A stretch of DNA of 50,320 nucleotides, taken from assembly GCA_015486215.1 (NCBI GenBank), contig WFSA01000253.1, positions 1 to 50,320 on the forward strand, given 5' to 3'. A program made the position numbers and the translations under genes. This stretch comes from Anaerolineae bacterium (GTDB taxonomy: Bacteria; Chloroflexota; Anaerolineae; Promineifilales; Promineifilaceae). The notes beneath the pieces were generated by a model. The model made no database searches. It worked only from the letters and a program-made list of their open reading frames with translations, and had not been told where the DNA came from. Below, piece after piece: positions 40,491 through 48,297 of this stretch. Positions within the stretch are counted from its first letter, which is position 1. The number at the start of each line of letters is the position of its first letter.

Positions 40491-43142
40491 TTACCCAATC
40501 GATCCTTCCATTTGTAATTGAATCAGGCGGTTCATTTCGATGGCATATTCCATCGGCAACTCTTTGACGAGCGGCTCAATGAAGCCGTTGACGATCATGG
40601 AGGTCGCCGTTTGCTCATCAATGCCGCGACTCATCAGGTAGAAAAGCTGCTCTTCGCCGACTTTGCTGACAGATGCTTCGTGACCGATGTCAACATTTTG
40701 GGCATCAATCTCAATGTAGGGATAGGTGTCCGAACGGCTCTCGGGATCAAGTAAAAGCGCGTCACAAACGACGTTTGATTTACAATTCTCAGCCCCGTTA
40801 TACACTTTCAACAGGCCGCGATAGGAGGAACGGCCGCTTTTTTGTGAAATTGATTTGGAAACGATTCGGCTGGTGGTGTTGGGAGCGGCATGGATAACTT
40901 TGCCGCCTGCGTCTTGTTGCTGCCCTTCACCAGCGAAGGCGATGGATAATATCTCACCATGCGCCCCTTCCCCCTTCATAACGACGGCGGGATACTTCAT
41001 CGTAATTTTGGAATTATGTACGATAAATCCTTGTGAGATAAAGTTCCCTGTACCCGCTACTTCAATATCCCACGTGGGTCGTTTAACGGCCGTTGCATCC
41101 GAAACATTCACCGGCACAATTTCCACCGCATCACTCAACACGATATTAGAACGCCCCACAGTACGGCGCATACTGTTCTGGCGCGGCGGCTGCATCTCAG
41201 CCCGTTTGCGTAAAGAAGGGCTGATATGGGGATAGAACCGTTCATCAATAAAGAATTCCAACCGATGAGAGCTATGCGCCGTGCATTGCACACCCATAAT
41301 TTCCACTTGACGCGGCTCGTCAAACTCAGTATTTAAACGAGAAGTAATGCCCAATGTGACCAATAACGAAGCTGTATCTTCCAGCAAATGCTTATTGGCC
41401 GATTTTAGATTGAAATATCGCCCTCTCGTTGTGCCATCTGCATCCATATAGCCGCCGATAAACGCCAATCGCTGCGATTCTGGAAGTGACCATACCCACT
41501 CTGGCACACGTTTATCTCCAGCCTTGCCTTCAAATCCATTAACATGGAAGAATTCAGCCAACTCTTTACTATTCCAAGACAGATGCACACCATCAGCACG
41601 CTCTGTCGGTTCGGCATCAATGACATTAGCCATCGTTTCAACCAAACGTCCCCGCGCTCGATCTTGGACAGGGGCAGAAAAGCCAACTTTTGCCCAACGG
41701 ACAACATTCTCAGTTTCCCCATACTGCATTTGGATGTCGCCATCTCCTATCCAATAGCCAAATAACCACATCATATCGTCGGTTGTGAACGTATCCACCT
41801 TCATTCTCGACAGGCGCGTGCGGCTCATCGTCAAGTTATCGGCATACTGATTAGATGATGCAAATGTCGTTTCCAATATCGGCATATCAAGAGAGTATGG
41901 CGTGCCGCAGGGTATGGATTGGCGCGGAATGATCGCTTCTTTTAAGTGATCTGCGCGAACATACGCTAATTGGTATCGCCCCGATTTCTTCGGTTTATCG
42001 GGATCGTAAACGTAAGAATAGAACGGATGATTGGCCGTTACCTGTAATTTGCGCTCACCAACAGAGACGGTATGGACATATTGACGACCTGAAAACCGTT
42101 TAGCGGTCACAGGGCGGTAACATAATTCACCGCTCTGCTCGTCGTAAGAGAGAACCTCATCACCCACATTAACATCTTCAATCGGCACAAGACCATTTGG
42201 CGTGGTCACGCTGGAGCCTTCGACCAGACAGCCTAAATTTGCATCGACCCATTCCATCGTCGCGTTCTTTTCGGCGACGGCGCGTTGGGTGACAAGATTG
42301 TAGACATTGGTTGACCAGTTTTGGATGGTGCTGTAGCGGCAGCGTCCCCCTTCTTTGACCAAAATTTCAATCACACCAGAGTGGAAGGAATCTTCGGAGT
42401 AGATGGGAGCGGTACACCCTTCGACATAATGGACATACGCATCTTTATCAATAATGATGAGCGTGCGCTCAAACTGCCCCATATTTTTGGCGTTGATACG
42501 GAAATATGCTTGCAAAGGCATCTTGACATGCACGCCGGGCGGAACGTAGATAAAGCTGCCACCTGACCAAACGGCCGTGTTCAACGCCGTAAACTTATTA
42601 TCCGCATACGGAATAATCGTATTAAAGTATTCGCGCACTAAATCGGGATGCTTGGCGAGCGCGTCATCCATTCCCATAAAGATGACCCCCAGCTCCTCCA
42701 ACTCCTTCTCTATATTGTGATAAATCATCTCAGATTCATACTGCGCCGCCGCACCAGAGAGAAATTTTTGCTCCGCTTCGGGAATACCCAATTTATCGAA
42801 CGTCTCTTTAATATAATCGGGAACATCATCCCATGTGTCGCTGTTTTCTTTGGTCGGTTTGATGTAGTAATACACATCATCAAAATCGATCACCGATAAG
42901 TCAGGCCCCCATTCGGGCATTGGGCGTTTGAGATAATGGGCATACGCTTTTAGGCGGAAATCAAGCATCCACTCCGGCTCTTTTTTCATGGCCGATATGG
43001 TGCGAACCAACTTCTCGTCCAGCCCTTTTTCAGCTTTGTAGACGTAATCCTCAGCGTCAGAAAAGCCGTATTTTTCGGCATAATCTTGATTAACTGTGGC
43101 GACGACCTCTTGCTCTTTTTGTTTTGCGGTAAGTTCAGCCAT
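40491..43142 (-). CDS. sufB: Fe-S assembly scaffold subunit SufB, interrupted by an intein
   Basis: 883 residues, of which about 477 form SufB after removal of a 406-residue intein. Extein 1 (1-304) has FIYVPPGVHVKMPLQAYFRI and YVEGCTAP; extein 2 (711-883) has SKITMKYPAV, GEILSIAFAGEGQQQDAGGK, KSNVVCDALLLD and EASVSKVGEEQLFYLMSRGI. SufB is the main scaffold for nascent Fe-S clusters with SufC and SufD. The Cys of VVCDAL (extein 2) is the conserved one. The start codon overlaps the sufC stop (TAATG), so translation is coupled. Confidence 0.97.
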   Translation of the reverse strand: MAELTAKQKEQEVVATVNQDYAEKYGFSDAEDYVYKAEKGLDEKLVRTISAMKKEPEWMLDFRLKAYAHYLKRPMPEWGPDLSVIDFDDVYYYIKPTKENSDTWDDVPDYIKETFDKLGIPEAEQKFLSGAAAQYESEMIYHNIEKELEELGVIFMGMDDALAKHPDLVREYFNTIIPYADNKFTALNTAVWSGGSFIYVPPGVHVKMPLQAYFRINAKNMGQFERTLIIIDKDAYVHYVEGCTAPIYSEDSFHSGVIEILVKEGGRCRYSTIQNWSTNVYNLVTQRAVAEKNATMEWVDANLGCLVEGSSVTTPNGLVPIEDVNVGDEVLSYDEQSGELCYRPVTAKRFSGRQYVHTVSVGERKLQVTANHPFYSYVYDPDKPKKSGRYQLAYVRADHLKEAIIPRQSIPCGTPYSLDMPILETTFASSNQYADNLTMSRTRLSRMKVDTFTTDDMMWLFGYWIGDGDIQMQYGETENVVRWAKVGFSAPVQDRARGRLVETMANVIDAEPTERADGVHLSWNSKELAEFFHVNGFEGKAGDKRVPEWVWSLPESQRLAFIGGYMDADGTTRGRYFNLKSANKHLLEDTASLLVTLGITSRLNTEFDEPRQVEIMGVQCTAHSSHRLEFFIDERFYPHISPSLRKRAEMQPPRQNSMRRTVGRSNIVLSDAVEIVPVNVSDATAVKRPTWDIEVAGTGNFISQGFIVHNSKITMKYPAVVMKGEGAHGEILSIAFAGEGQQQDAGGKVIHAAPNTTSRIVSKSISQKSGRSSYRGLLKVYNGAENCKSNVVCDALLLDPESRSDTYPYIEIDAQNVDIGHEASVSKVGEEQLFYLMSRGIDEQTATSMIVNGFIEPLVKELPMEYAIEMNRLIQLQMEGSIG
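41013..42230 (-). other. SufB intein with LAGLIDADG homing endonuclease domain
   Basis: Residues 305-710 of the precursor. It starts with Cys305 (CLVEGSSV, block A), has block B TANHPFYS (369-376), two LAGLIDADG motifs (LFGYWIGDGD, 460-469, and FIGGYMDADG, 561-570), block F WDIEVAGTGNFISQ, and ends VHN710 followed by Ser711. All splicing residues (Cys1, TxxH, penultimate His, terminal Asn, +1 nucleophile Ser) are present, so protein splicing is expected. Both endonuclease motifs keep their acidic residue, so homing activity may persist. The insertion lies between NLG and SKITMKYPA, a conserved SufB site. Inteins in SufB are known in mycobacteria and other bacteria. Confidence 0.95.
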
Positions 43143-43921
43143 TACGCCTCCAGAGCGGGGTGCTGTTCACGAATCCAATCGTACCCTTCGGCTTCCAGCT
43201 TTAGGGCTAAGTCAGGGCCGCCGCTTTCGACAATACGGCCGTCTAACATGATATGCACAAAGTCTGGCTTAACATAATCCAAAATACGTTGGTAATGGGT
43301 GATGACCAACATGCCCATATTATTTTCCTTATGCAGCCTGTTCGCCCCTTCGGACACGACACGGAGTGCGTCAATGTCCAAACCAGAGTCTGTCTCGTCC
43401 ATGATGGCAATTTTGGGTTCAGCAATCGCCATCTGCAAAATCTCTACCCGTTTTTTCTCGCCGCCAGAGAACCCTTCGTTAAGGTAGCGGCCAGCGAATT
43501 TGTGATCGATGCCCAGCAAATCCATTTTTTTGATCAGTAATTTGCGGAATTCACGCAGAGAGATGCCTTTGTCGTCAGGATCAATCACTTTGCGGCGGGA
43601 ATTGATCGTTTGGCGCAAGAATTTTGCCAATGTCACGCCGGGAACGGCCGCTGGATATTGAAAAGCGAGGAAGAGGCCGGCGCGGGCGCGTTCATCAGCG
43701 GCCATCTCTAGCAAATCTTGACCGTTAAATTGAACGTCGCCGCTATTTACTTCATAAGAGGGATGGCCAGCTAATGTGTAAGCCATCGTGCTTTTTCCAG
43801 AGCCGTTCGGCCCCATTAACGCGTGAACTTCGCCTTGATTAATGCTCAGATTAATACCTTTTAATATGTCTTGATCTGCAATGCTGACGTGCAGGTTTTT
43901 AATGTCTAATGTCGCAGCCAT
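43142..43921 (-). CDS. sufC: Fe-S assembly ATPase SufC
   Basis: 259 residues, ABC-type ATPase. Walker A GPNGSGKSTMAYTLAG, Q-loop AFQYPAAVPGV, signature FSGGEKKRVEILQ, Walker B AIMDETDSGLD, H-loop VITHYQR. It drives conformational changes in the SufBCD scaffold, in the cytoplasm. First gene of the minus-strand suf operon; AAGGAG at 43933-43938 is its SD (11 bases before ATG). Confidence 0.97.
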   Translation of the reverse strand: MAATLDIKNLHVSIADQDILKGINLSINQGEVHALMGPNGSGKSTMAYTLAGHPSYEVNSGDVQFNGQDLLEMAADERARAGLFLAFQYPAAVPGVTLAKFLRQTINSRRKVIDPDDKGISLREFRKLLIKKMDLLGIDHKFAGRYLNEGFSGGEKKRVEILQMAIAEPKIAIMDETDSGLDIDALRVVSEGANRLHKENNMGMLVITHYQRILDYVKPDFVHIMLDGRIVESGGPDLALKLEAEGYDWIREQHPALEA

Positions 43922-43932
43922 CGTCTTATAAA

Positions 43933-43938
43933 CTCCTT
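43933..43938 (-). promoter_or_regulatory. Ribosome binding site of sufC
   Basis: AAGGAG, 11 bases before the start codon, within AAAAAGGAGTTTATAAG. It supports the start chosen for sufC. Confidence 0.6.
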
Positions 43939-44010
43939 TTTAGGATGGGATATTTGTTTATTTTAGAGATGCAAACGGCCGTTTGCGCCCTTCAAACTCA
44001 TATATCTATC

Positions 44011-44122
44011 GTATCTTTTCAGTATTCTGGGGAGACTTGACAAATTTTCCTAATGATACTCGTGTAAAATAAAATGCTGATGAAATTTGTCAAGTCTTAT
44101 CCACGATTTATTGGGAAGATAC
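44011..44122. mobile_element. MITE, GTATCTTCTCA superfamily, type A (copy A6)
   Basis: Start GTATCTTTTCA, end TGGGAAGATAC, opposite orientation to A4. The flanks TATCTATC and TATTTATC (44003-44010, 44123-44130) match at 7 of 8. It lies 89 bases upstream of sufC in its promoter region. Confidence 0.85.
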
Positions 44123-44130
44123 TATTTATC

Positions 44131-44576
44131 TCTTAAAATCTTAAATTTACAGGCCAAGATTCTAGCATGGAGGAGGTGCATAGTCAATTTTTATCATAAT
44201 ATTAATAAAAATATACAAATTGACAAATGCCCCTATTCTGACTATACTCCCCACCGTAATTTGCGAGCAATTTAATAGGGAGATTTCTCCCACAGGACCA
44301 TTTTCAAATATTTAATTACCCCGTATCCAAACTATTACTCCTGAGAAAAGAGGAATCCATCCAGCTAGAAACATGGATTTCTTGACATGATTCATAAATC
44401 AAAAGTTTTGCTCTACAATTCGTGAAAAAGAATAGAACGCAGATAACGCAGATTTTCAGGATAAACCAGAAAAGAACGATCCGCAGATTAGCGCAGATAA
44501 ACATATTCAATCTGCGCTAATCTGCGAAATCTGCGGACAATTTCTTGTACATGGTACAAAAATATCACTGAGAAGG
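44131..44576. other. Gene-free stretch with a CGCAGATTAGCGCAGAT inverted repeat
   Basis: The inverted repeat (about 44470-44535: CGCAGATTAGCGCAGAT against ATCTGCGCTAATCTGCG) is the intact form of the one split by MITE A4 at 34.2 kb. Near 44569 is a remnant right end (TGAGAAGGTAC) of a former MITE. I see no gene. Confidence 0.6.
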
Positions 44577-44584
44577 TACTAAAA

Positions 44585-44707
44585 GTACCTTCTCAAAAAG
44601 TTGGAGGCATGATTACAGCTAATTAAAAAAGGAACGCATTTACTCGACTGACGTAATTTGTTCCTTTCTTAATTGGTTGTAATCACCCTGAAATACTGAG
44701 AAGATAT
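44585..44707. mobile_element. MITE, GTATCTTCTCA superfamily, type B (copy B5)
   Basis: Start GTACCTTCTCA, end TGAGAAGATAT, with the perfect 8-bp duplication TACTAAAA at 44577-44584 and 44708-44715. It sits between the remnant end and copy A7. Confidence 0.9.
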
Positions 44708-44717
44708 TACTAAAAAT

Positions 44718-44829
44718 GTATCTTCTCAGTATTCTGGGGAGACTTGACAAATTTTTCTAATGATACTCGTGCAAAATAAAGTGCTGGCGAAATTTGTCAA
44801 GTCTTGTCCACGATTTATTGAGGAGATAC
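44718..44829. mobile_element. MITE, GTATCTTCTCA superfamily, type A (copy A7)
   Basis: Start GTATCTTCTCA, end TGAGGAGATAC, with the perfect 8-bp duplication CTAAAAAT at 44710-44717 and 44830-44837, overlapping B5's right duplication. It therefore inserted into or beside B5's target copy. It lies 150 bases before sufR. Confidence 0.92.
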
Positions 44830-44979
44830 CTAAAAATCCTGAAAATCTGCGTCCTATCCTCTAGCTGGATTGTAAAGATAGGTATCTCTATTTTGAAGCA
44901 TGTTGATTTCTTTGTCCTTACAGAGACGGGGACGAAAATGACCACTGCATACTTATTTTTCCAACGCAATCATACATAA

Positions 44980-45660
44980 ATGATGGCGCAAGGAAAGGGA
45001 ACTGGCATAGTGACATCAATACATCCAGATGGAAACCAGAGTACGCGCGATCTGATTTTGTACACCTTGAAAATAACAAATCAAGCAAAAGTTGATGATC
45101 TAGCAGAAGCTGCCAATGTGTCCCCCGTCACAGTGCGCCATCATCTCAACGCATTAAAGGCAGATAGATTGATCAAGATGGAAAGTGTGCGACGAAAGGT
45201 AGGACGGCCGTATTACATTTACAGTCTCAGCGAAACAGGACACGAACTATTTCCACGCAAATACGTACGGTTCACCAATCGCTTACTAGAAGAGCTAAAA
45301 GACAATCTCCCCCCTGATACCGTCACGACCGTGTTCGATGGTATCGCCAGAAAAATAATCGCCGAGCATAAAGGCAAATTTGAGCATCTCCCCTTTGATG
45401 AGCGGCTCACTTATTTGACCAACACCTTACGCGAAGAAGGATTTGTTGTAGAGTGGGCACATGACAAAGATCAATACACACTTGTCGAATACGGTTGCCC
45501 CTACTATTCAGTCGGTGACCAACACATTGAAATTTGCGGTCTCGATAAAGATTTGATGATCTCCATTTTGCAAACACCAGTAGAACAAACAAAATGTATT
45601 TTGCATGGTGATAAGACTTGTCAATTTACCTTCTCATCACAAATAGATGAAATAGAGTAA
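44980..45660 (+). CDS. sufR: SufR-type Fe-S sensing transcription regulator
   Basis: 226 residues. N-terminal winged HTH (about 25-90: DLILYTLKITNQAKVDDLAEAA, VSPVTVRHHLNALKADRLI, RRKVGRPYYIYSLSETGH) and a C-terminal domain whose Cys pattern (YGCPYY, EICGLD, KCILHGDKTCQF) fits an Fe-S cluster site. SufR in cyanobacteria and actinobacteria represses suf genes when its cluster is present. It is transcribed away from sufC across a 1.06-kb gap filled with MITEs, so its operator may be embedded there; I found no clear CAAC-N6-GTTG site. M2 (44983) is an alternative start. Confidence 0.93.
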   Translation: MMAQGKGTGIVTSIHPDGNQSTRDLILYTLKITNQAKVDDLAEAANVSPVTVRHHLNALKADRLIKMESVRRKVGRPYYIYSLSETGHELFPRKYVRFTNRLLEELKDNLPPDTVTTVFDGIARKIIAEHKGKFEHLPFDERLTYLTNTLREEGFVVEWAHDKDQYTLVEYGCPYYSVGDQHIEICGLDKDLMISILQTPVEQTKCILHGDKTCQFTFSSQIDEIE

Positions 45661-45781
45661 CCACTACAAGATTACTTCAACTTCCTTCTGGAAGGGATGA
45701 CCATCCCCAATGATTTATACAACTGAAAAATTGAAGCAATATCCAAAGAGCATTACAAAACAGAAACAATAGGATGAAACA

Positions 45782-46087
45782 ATGACAGCACAAAAAGAAG
45801 ATAATTTACGAGAAGCATTACGCGCCGTTGTAGACCCCGAAATCGGTCTGGAAATTGTTGAGTTAGGGCTTATTCGTAAAATTGAAATAAATGATGACGA
45901 CGATACTGCCAAAATCACCATGATTTTGACAACACCATTCTGTCCATATGGGCCAGCTCTTGTTGACCAAGTACGCAAAATTGGCAATGATTTAGCGGCT
46001 GGCGGCGCAACCGTCGAAATCGGCACCGAATTATGGGAGCCAGGCATGATGGAAGAGGGAGCGGGCAGCGATTGGGGGTTATTCTAA
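45782..46087 (+). CDS. sufT: MIP18/DUF59 family Fe-S maturation factor (SufT-like)
   Basis: 101 residues. LREALRAVVDPEIGLEIVELGLI and the hyper-reactive Cys region TTPFCPYGP are the family signature. MIP18-type proteins help carry Fe-S clusters to target enzymes. It lies 121 bases after sufR on the same strand, next to the suf operon, which supports this role. Paa-type DUF59 proteins (phenylacetate oxygenase) are the alternative, but no paa genes are here. A weak SD (AGGATGAA) precedes ATG. Confidence 0.9.
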   Translation: MTAQKEDNLREALRAVVDPEIGLEIVELGLIRKIEINDDDDTAKITMILTTPFCPYGPALVDQVRKIGNDLAAGGATVEIGTELWEPGMMEEGAGSDWGLF

Positions 46088-46177
46088 ACGCCCAGCATCT
46101 CCCTTCCATACCATCCATAAGGAAAAACTCTGCCGAAAAAATTCATCACAGCTAACGCTCTCAGGAGATTAACTCAA

Positions 46178-46373
46178 TTTCCTAAGGAATAAGGATTAAA
46201 TAAAAGCAGAAACTTCCATCTGTCATTTCCCCATCTTCATGAGGGCAGGCTCTGCAAAGGCAGAAATCTACAGTCTGGAAAATCATGGATTCCCGCCTAA
46301 AAGAGTTTACCCTCACGAAGGTGGGGGCGGGAATGACAACTTTAGTAATTAAATAAATCCGCGTTCCTAAAAG
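46178..46373. repeat. Repeat R2, long palindromic copy 2
   Basis: It matches 16484-16676 almost base for base in the same orientation (AAGGAATAAGGATTAAATAA at the left, GTAATTAAATAAATCC at the right). It lies in the gap after sufT. Confidence 0.8.
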
Positions 46374-46407
46374 CGTTAGCCGTCACCTTTTACCCATCCG
46401 CACCCCC

Positions 46408-46506
46408 AATTCTCCATTCTCTATCTCCATTCTCCATCTCTATCTCCATCCTCCATCTCCATCCTCCATCTCTATCTCTATTCTCTATCTCTATCTCTAT
46501 CTCTAT
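46408..46506. repeat. Pyrimidine simple-sequence tract
   Basis: CATTCTCTATCTCCATTCTC and CATCCTCCATCTCTATCTC units ending 17 bases before the PfkB gene, as in the tract before the sensor kinase gene. Confidence 0.85.
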
Positions 46507-46523
46507 GCTAAAATCAGACCATT

Positions 46524-47336
46524 ATGGAAAAATATGATTATGTAGCGATTGGACATATTTCGGAGGATGTGGGCAAAGAGGGTGCGCTTCTTGGCGGCAC
46601 AGTCTCCTTTTCGGGGTTGACGGCGAATAAGTTGGGGTGCAAAACGGCCGTTTTAACCAGTGCCGCTCCCGATTACGATTTCAAAACCGCCCTACCCGCC
46701 CTCACCGTGCATCACATCCCCGCCGATAAGACCACAACTTTCCAGAATATGTACACAGAATCGGGACGACAGCAGACATTATACGCCCGCGCCGCCCCTT
46801 TGCATGCCGCCGACCTCCCCTCTGGTTGGGAACGGGCGACTATCGCCCACTTCGCCCCCATCGCTGACGAAGTGGATGTGGCGATGATCAAAAAATTTGG
46901 CAACGCACAAATCTGCCTAACGCCGCAAGGATGGATGCGGGGATGGGACAAAAACGGCCGTATCACCCCGATCCATTGGCAAGCCGCCCAAGAAATCCTT
47001 CCCCTCGCCGCCGCCGTCATCCTCAGCGAAGAGGATATGCCGGCACGCGACACCCTGTCCTTATACAAAAAACAGAGCCGTTTGCTGGTGCTGACGCAGG
47101 GCAAAAAAGGATGCACCGTATTTATGAACGGCAAAGAACGGCATTTCGCCCCCCCATTCGTGCATCAAAACGCCGAGACAACCGGCGCGGGCGACATCTT
47201 CGCCGCCGCCTTTTTTATACGACTCCACCAAACGGCCGGCAACCCATGGGAATCCGCCCGATTCGCCAACGAAATAGCAAGCCGTTCAGTGACAGAAACT
47301 AGAATTGCAGAAAAAATTGAGCAAGCGTGCAGGTAG
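46524..47336 (+). CDS. PfkB-family (ribokinase-like) carbohydrate kinase
   Basis: 270 residues, short for the family (about 300). IGHISEDV at the start replaces the usual sugar-binding segment, GGTVSFSGLTANKLG is the first signature, and TTGAGDIFAAAFF holds the anion hole and catalytic Asp. The likely reaction is ATP-dependent phosphorylation of a sugar or nucleoside; the substrate is unknown. The gene ends close to a TTTGCA-rich tract and parA. Confidence 0.85.
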   Translation: MEKYDYVAIGHISEDVGKEGALLGGTVSFSGLTANKLGCKTAVLTSAAPDYDFKTALPALTVHHIPADKTTTFQNMYTESGRQQTLYARAAPLHAADLPSGWERATIAHFAPIADEVDVAMIKKFGNAQICLTPQGWMRGWDKNGRITPIHWQAAQEILPLAAAVILSEEDMPARDTLSLYKKQSRLLVLTQGKKGCTVFMNGKERHFAPPFVHQNAETTGAGDIFAAAFFIRLHQTAGNPWESARFANEIASRSVTETRIAEKIEQACR

Positions 47337-47445
47337 CAAACGTGCAAGTTTGCATGTGGCAAATTTGCATGCAGCAAGTCTGCATGTGTGCAAGTAATAG
47401 GTGTGCAACCATGCACACATGCCCGCTTGCACACATGTAGATCTC
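47334..47445. repeat. TTTGCA/GTGCA-rich tract upstream of parA
   Basis: Degenerate units such as GTGCAAGTTTGCATG, GCAAATTTGCATG and GCAAGTCTGCATG, with GTGTGCAACCATGCACACAT making a hairpin. A comparable tract follows parA (48222-48297). The spacing of units is irregular, so this is not a CRISPR array. Confidence 0.7.
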
Positions 47446-47450
47446 CCCTT

Positions 47451-48221
47451 ATGACAAAAATTTACGCGATTGCAAATCAGAAAGGAGGCGTTGGTAAAAC
47501 GACCAGCGTCATCAATATCAGTGCATTTTTGGCCGCTTCCGGCCGCCGCACGCTCGTTGTGGATATAGACCCGCAAGGAAACGCCACTTCTGGGCTGGGA
47601 TACAGCAAAAATGAGGTGGAGTACACCACCTACGATGTGTTGTTGCAAGAGATGGCTGTCGAAGAAGCGTGCATCCATGATGACGCATCACGGCTCGATA
47701 TTCTGCCAGCGAATCCCGGCTTGGCTGGGGCAGAGGTGGAGTTGGTGAATGTGATTGGGCGCGAATATCAGCTGAAACAAGCGTTGGAAAAGGTTGACGG
47801 CCGTTACGAATATATCCTCATCGACTGCCCCCCCAGTCTCGGCCTGCTCACCCTCAACGCCCTCACCGCCGCCAGCGACGGCATCTTGATCCCCGTCCAA
47901 TGCGAATATCTGGCGTTAGAGGGATTATCTCAATTGACCGCTACGATCAAATTAGTACAGCAATATCTAAACCCCTCCCTCGCCATTCGCGGATTAATGA
48001 TGACAATGTACGACGGCCGTACCAATCTCAGTCGGCAAGTGGTGGAAGAAGTCCGCCGACATTTCCCCAACAAAGTGTTCGCCGCCATCGTCCCCCGCAA
48101 CGTCCGCCTCAGCGAAGCCCCCAGCTACGGCCAACCGATCAATATCTACGCACCCAAATCACCCGGCGCATTGGCGTACAAAATTTTAGCGGCGGAATTA
48201 GTGAAAGGAGACAGTAAGTAG
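47451..48221 (+). CDS. parA: ParA/Soj-type partition ATPase
   Basis: The start MTKIYAIANQKGG at 47451 fits Soj; an in-frame upstream ATG at 47388 would read through the repeat tract. 256 residues. Deviant Walker A KGGVGKTT (11-18), Walker A' VVDIDPQGNATSGLG, Walker B ILIDCPPSLGLLTLNAL, and RNVRLSEAPSYGQPI near the end, all typical of chromosomal ParA. It binds DNA in the ATP form and moves ParB-parS complexes. The parB gene, normally next door, is absent; a membrane protein gene follows. Both sides are flanked by TTTGCA-rich tracts. Confidence 0.93.
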   Translation: MTKIYAIANQKGGVGKTTSVINISAFLAASGRRTLVVDIDPQGNATSGLGYSKNEVEYTTYDVLLQEMAVEEACIHDDASRLDILPANPGLAGAEVELVNVIGREYQLKQALEKVDGRYEYILIDCPPSLGLLTLNALTAASDGILIPVQCEYLALEGLSQLTATIKLVQQYLNPSLAIRGLMMTMYDGRTNLSRQVVEEVRRHFPNKVFAAIVPRNVRLSEAPSYGQPINIYAPKSPGALAYKILAAELVKGDSK

Positions 48222-48297
48222 CAGGTTTGCATGTTTGCAAATGTGCATATCTGCAAGTGTGCATGTTTGCAAGATTGCAGGTTTGCACACATCCCGC
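48222..48297. repeat. TTTGCA/GTGCA-rich tract downstream of parA
   Basis: CAGGTTTGCATGTTTGCAAA, CTGCAAGTGTGCATGTTTGC and related units. The next gene's start codon lies at its edge (GCATGCCG). Confidence 0.7.

Noticed and set aside
44860-44979. SufR operator (CAAC-N6-GTTG) before sufR or sufC
   Set aside because: I searched the non-element parts of the gap by eye and found no convincing copy.
47334-48297. Possible CRISPR-like array around parA
   Set aside because: Units are degenerate, spacing is irregular, no spacers of constant length and no cas genes.
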